Shown: positions 38,694 to 39,577 of the stretch, in pieces | How positions within the stretch are numbered: position 1 is the first letter of the stretch | Layout: every line of letters begins with the position of its first letter | DNA from: an uncultured Bacillota bacterium | GTDB lineage: Bacteria > Bacillota > Clostridia > Oscillospirales > Oscillospiraceae | Length of the DNA: 39,577 nt | Assembly: GCA_947383275.1 (NCBI GenBank) | Contig: CANDCW010000019.1 | Coordinates: 1-39,577, forward strand | Direction: 5' to 3' | Made by a program: the position numbers and the translations under genes | The notes under the pieces: generated by a model | The model's input: the letters and a program-made list of their open reading frames with translations, nothing else | What the model was told of the DNA's origin: nothing | Databases searched by the model: none

Positions 38694-39053
38694 ATGCCCA
38701 AATTGGAACGGGCCATTTCGGGCCGCTACAGCTTTGACGAGGTGCTGGACTATTTCCACCAAAATCTGCTGGGCGGGAATATTTCAACCAGCTATGAAGA
38801 GGGGAGCCAATATCACACCGGTGCCGTCCGCTGCGCCTTGCGGGTCTATGAGCGGTACAGCATCATGGGCGACGGGCGCTTGAGCCTGACCTTGATGCTG
38901 CTGGAGAACGGCGGGAAGATTTTTATGTCCGCCATCTCCGCCGCCGGCGGCAGGGGAGTGGGAAAGCTCGTTGGCTGGGGCGAGGACCGGTTTTTGGATG
39001 ACCTTCGGGTACTTGCGGACCAACTGGAAACAGACGAGGAAGTGAAGTCTTGA
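38694..39053 (+). CDS. DUF6054 family protein (second of two)
   Basis: A paralogue of the preceding gene at 119 residues, sharing the order YSFDEVLDYFHQNLLGGNIS, ALRVYERYSIMGDGRLSLTL, IFMSAISAAGG and a C-terminal helix EDRFLDDLRVLADQL. It ends with an acidic extension (ETDEEVKS) absent from the first copy. ATG 38694 has AAGGAGG 5 nt upstream. The TGA stop overlaps the TTG start of ruvB (TTGA at 39050-39053), so ruvB translation depends on this gene being translated. Confidence 0.85.
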   Translation: MPKLERAISGRYSFDEVLDYFHQNLLGGNISTSYEEGSQYHTGAVRCALRVYERYSIMGDGRLSLTLMLLENGGKIFMSAISAAGGRGVGKLVGWGEDRFLDDLRVLADQLETDEEVKS

Positions 39054-39577
39054 GCATTGATTTTTCCGGCGGAGACCTGGCCGCCGAGGAGCTGGAGCCC
39101 CTGGTGACCACCTCCCTGACCCGGGAGGACGAGGGAGAGTACTCCCTGCGGCCCAAGACTCTGAAGGAGTATATTGGCCAGGAGAAGGCCAAGGGCAATT
39201 TGGAGGTCTTTATTCAGGCGGCGAAAATGCGCCAGGAACCTTTGGACCACGTGCTGCTCCACGGTCCCCCGGGCCTGGGCAAAACCACCCTCAGCGGCAT
39301 TATTGCCAACGAGATGGGGGTCAACGTGCGCATTACCTCCGGCCCCGCCATCGAGAAGGCGGGGGACCTGGCCGCCCTGCTCACCAATCTGAACGAAAAC
39401 GACATCCTCTTTGTGGACGAGATCCACCGCCTCAACCGGGCGGTGGAGGAGATCCTCTACCCCGCCATGGAGGATTACGCCATCGACATTATCATCGGTA
39501 AGGGGCCCTCGGCCAACTCCATCCGCCTGGACCTGCCCAAATTCACCCTCATCGGCGCCACCACCCGGGCGGGACAG
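39050..39577 (+). CDS. ruvB: Holliday junction helicase RuvB (5' part, cut by window edge)
   Basis: Hexameric AAA+ ATPase driving branch migration with RuvA. The first 176 residues are present: a short acidic N-terminal extension, RPKTLKEYIGQEKAKGNLEV, Walker A HGPPGLGKTTL, ITSGPAIEKAGDLAALLTNL, Walker B DILFVDEIHRLNR, and the sensor-1 TLIGATTRAGQ at the edge. The start is a TTG overlapping the previous stop, with GAGGA about 9 nt upstream. The next in-frame ATG is inside the conserved domain, so TTG is the reasonable start. Confidence 0.96.
   Translation, partial: MSIDFSGGDLAAEELEPLVTTSLTREDEGEYSLRPKTLKEYIGQEKAKGNLEVFIQAAKMRQEPLDHVLLHGPPGLGKTTLSGIIANEMGVNVRITSGPAIEKAGDLAALLTNLNENDILFVDEIHRLNRAVEEILYPAMEDYAIDIIIGKGPSANSIRLDLPKFTLIGATTRAGQ

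Noticed and set aside
1..39577. CRISPR arrays, tRNA or rRNA genes, complete insertion sequences
   Set aside because: I looked for regularly spaced direct repeats, tRNA T-arm/CCA patterns other than tmRNA, and transposase motifs, and saw none.

Overview
The window reads as a chromosomal segment of a high-GC Clostridia (Bacillota), most likely an Oscillospiraceae-type gut anaerobe (Flavonifractor/Lawsonibacter/Pseudoflavonifractor-like). The grounds are gene content: PolC beside DnaE, HPr kinase, an LtaS-type sulfatase, LL-diaminopimelate aminotransferase, RapZ-YvcK-WhiA, a yjdF riboswitch and DUF6054 proteins. Coding DNA is GC-rich, while promoters are clear AT-rich sigma-A sites (TTGACA-N17-TATAAT type). 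The genus is inference; no rRNA is present to settle it.

Layout. 1-2.5 kb (minus strand): the tail of a small AT-rich gene at the edge, then tmRNA (ssrA), a cyclophilin, smpB and thiamine pyrophosphokinase. 2.5-7.5 kb: cysteine desulfurase and a MATE exporter (plus), a convergent PhzF-like isomerase (minus) and dapL (plus). The thiN/desulfurase and phzF/dapL pairs are divergent, with back-to-back promoters. 7.5-9.9 kb: rpmB (L28), then an hprK-glucokinase operon. 9.9-19.1 kb: a long plus-strand run murB-rapZ-yvcK-whiA-GNAT-dnaE-mgtC-mgtC. 19.1-20.9 kb: a yjdF riboswitch with yjdF, convergent with a riboflavin ECF S-component (ribU) under an FMN riboswitch. 20.9-32.1 kb: pyrH, a small ORF broken by a stop codon, frr, uppS, cdsA, dxr, rseP, ispG and polC. 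This is the conserved translation, undecaprenyl/MEP isoprenoid and phospholipid cluster, and it is interrupted between cdsA and dxr by a small divergent gene pair with its own tandem operators. 32-35.3 kb: an LTA-synthase-like protein and a Bax-inhibitor-1 family protein. 35.3-37.1 kb: an ECF sigma factor overlapping a membrane protein that is probably its anti-sigma factor (minus). 37.2 kb to the end: ruvC-ruvA, two tandem DUF6054 genes, and the start of ruvB.

Most of the window is housekeeping. The parts that deserve attention are: (i) the XRE regulator/small-protein cassette at 24.1-24.7 kb with two 17-bp dyads placed on its promoter; (ii) the two DUF6054 paralogues inside the ruvA-ruvB operon; (iii) a small ORF at 21.7 kb that looks intact except for one CAA-to-TAA-type stop; (iv) two riboswitches 1.4 kb apart, each with a visible ribosome-binding-site-occluding hairpin; (v) several inverted repeats sitting on promoters. 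I saw no CRISPR array, rRNA, tRNA or complete insertion sequence.
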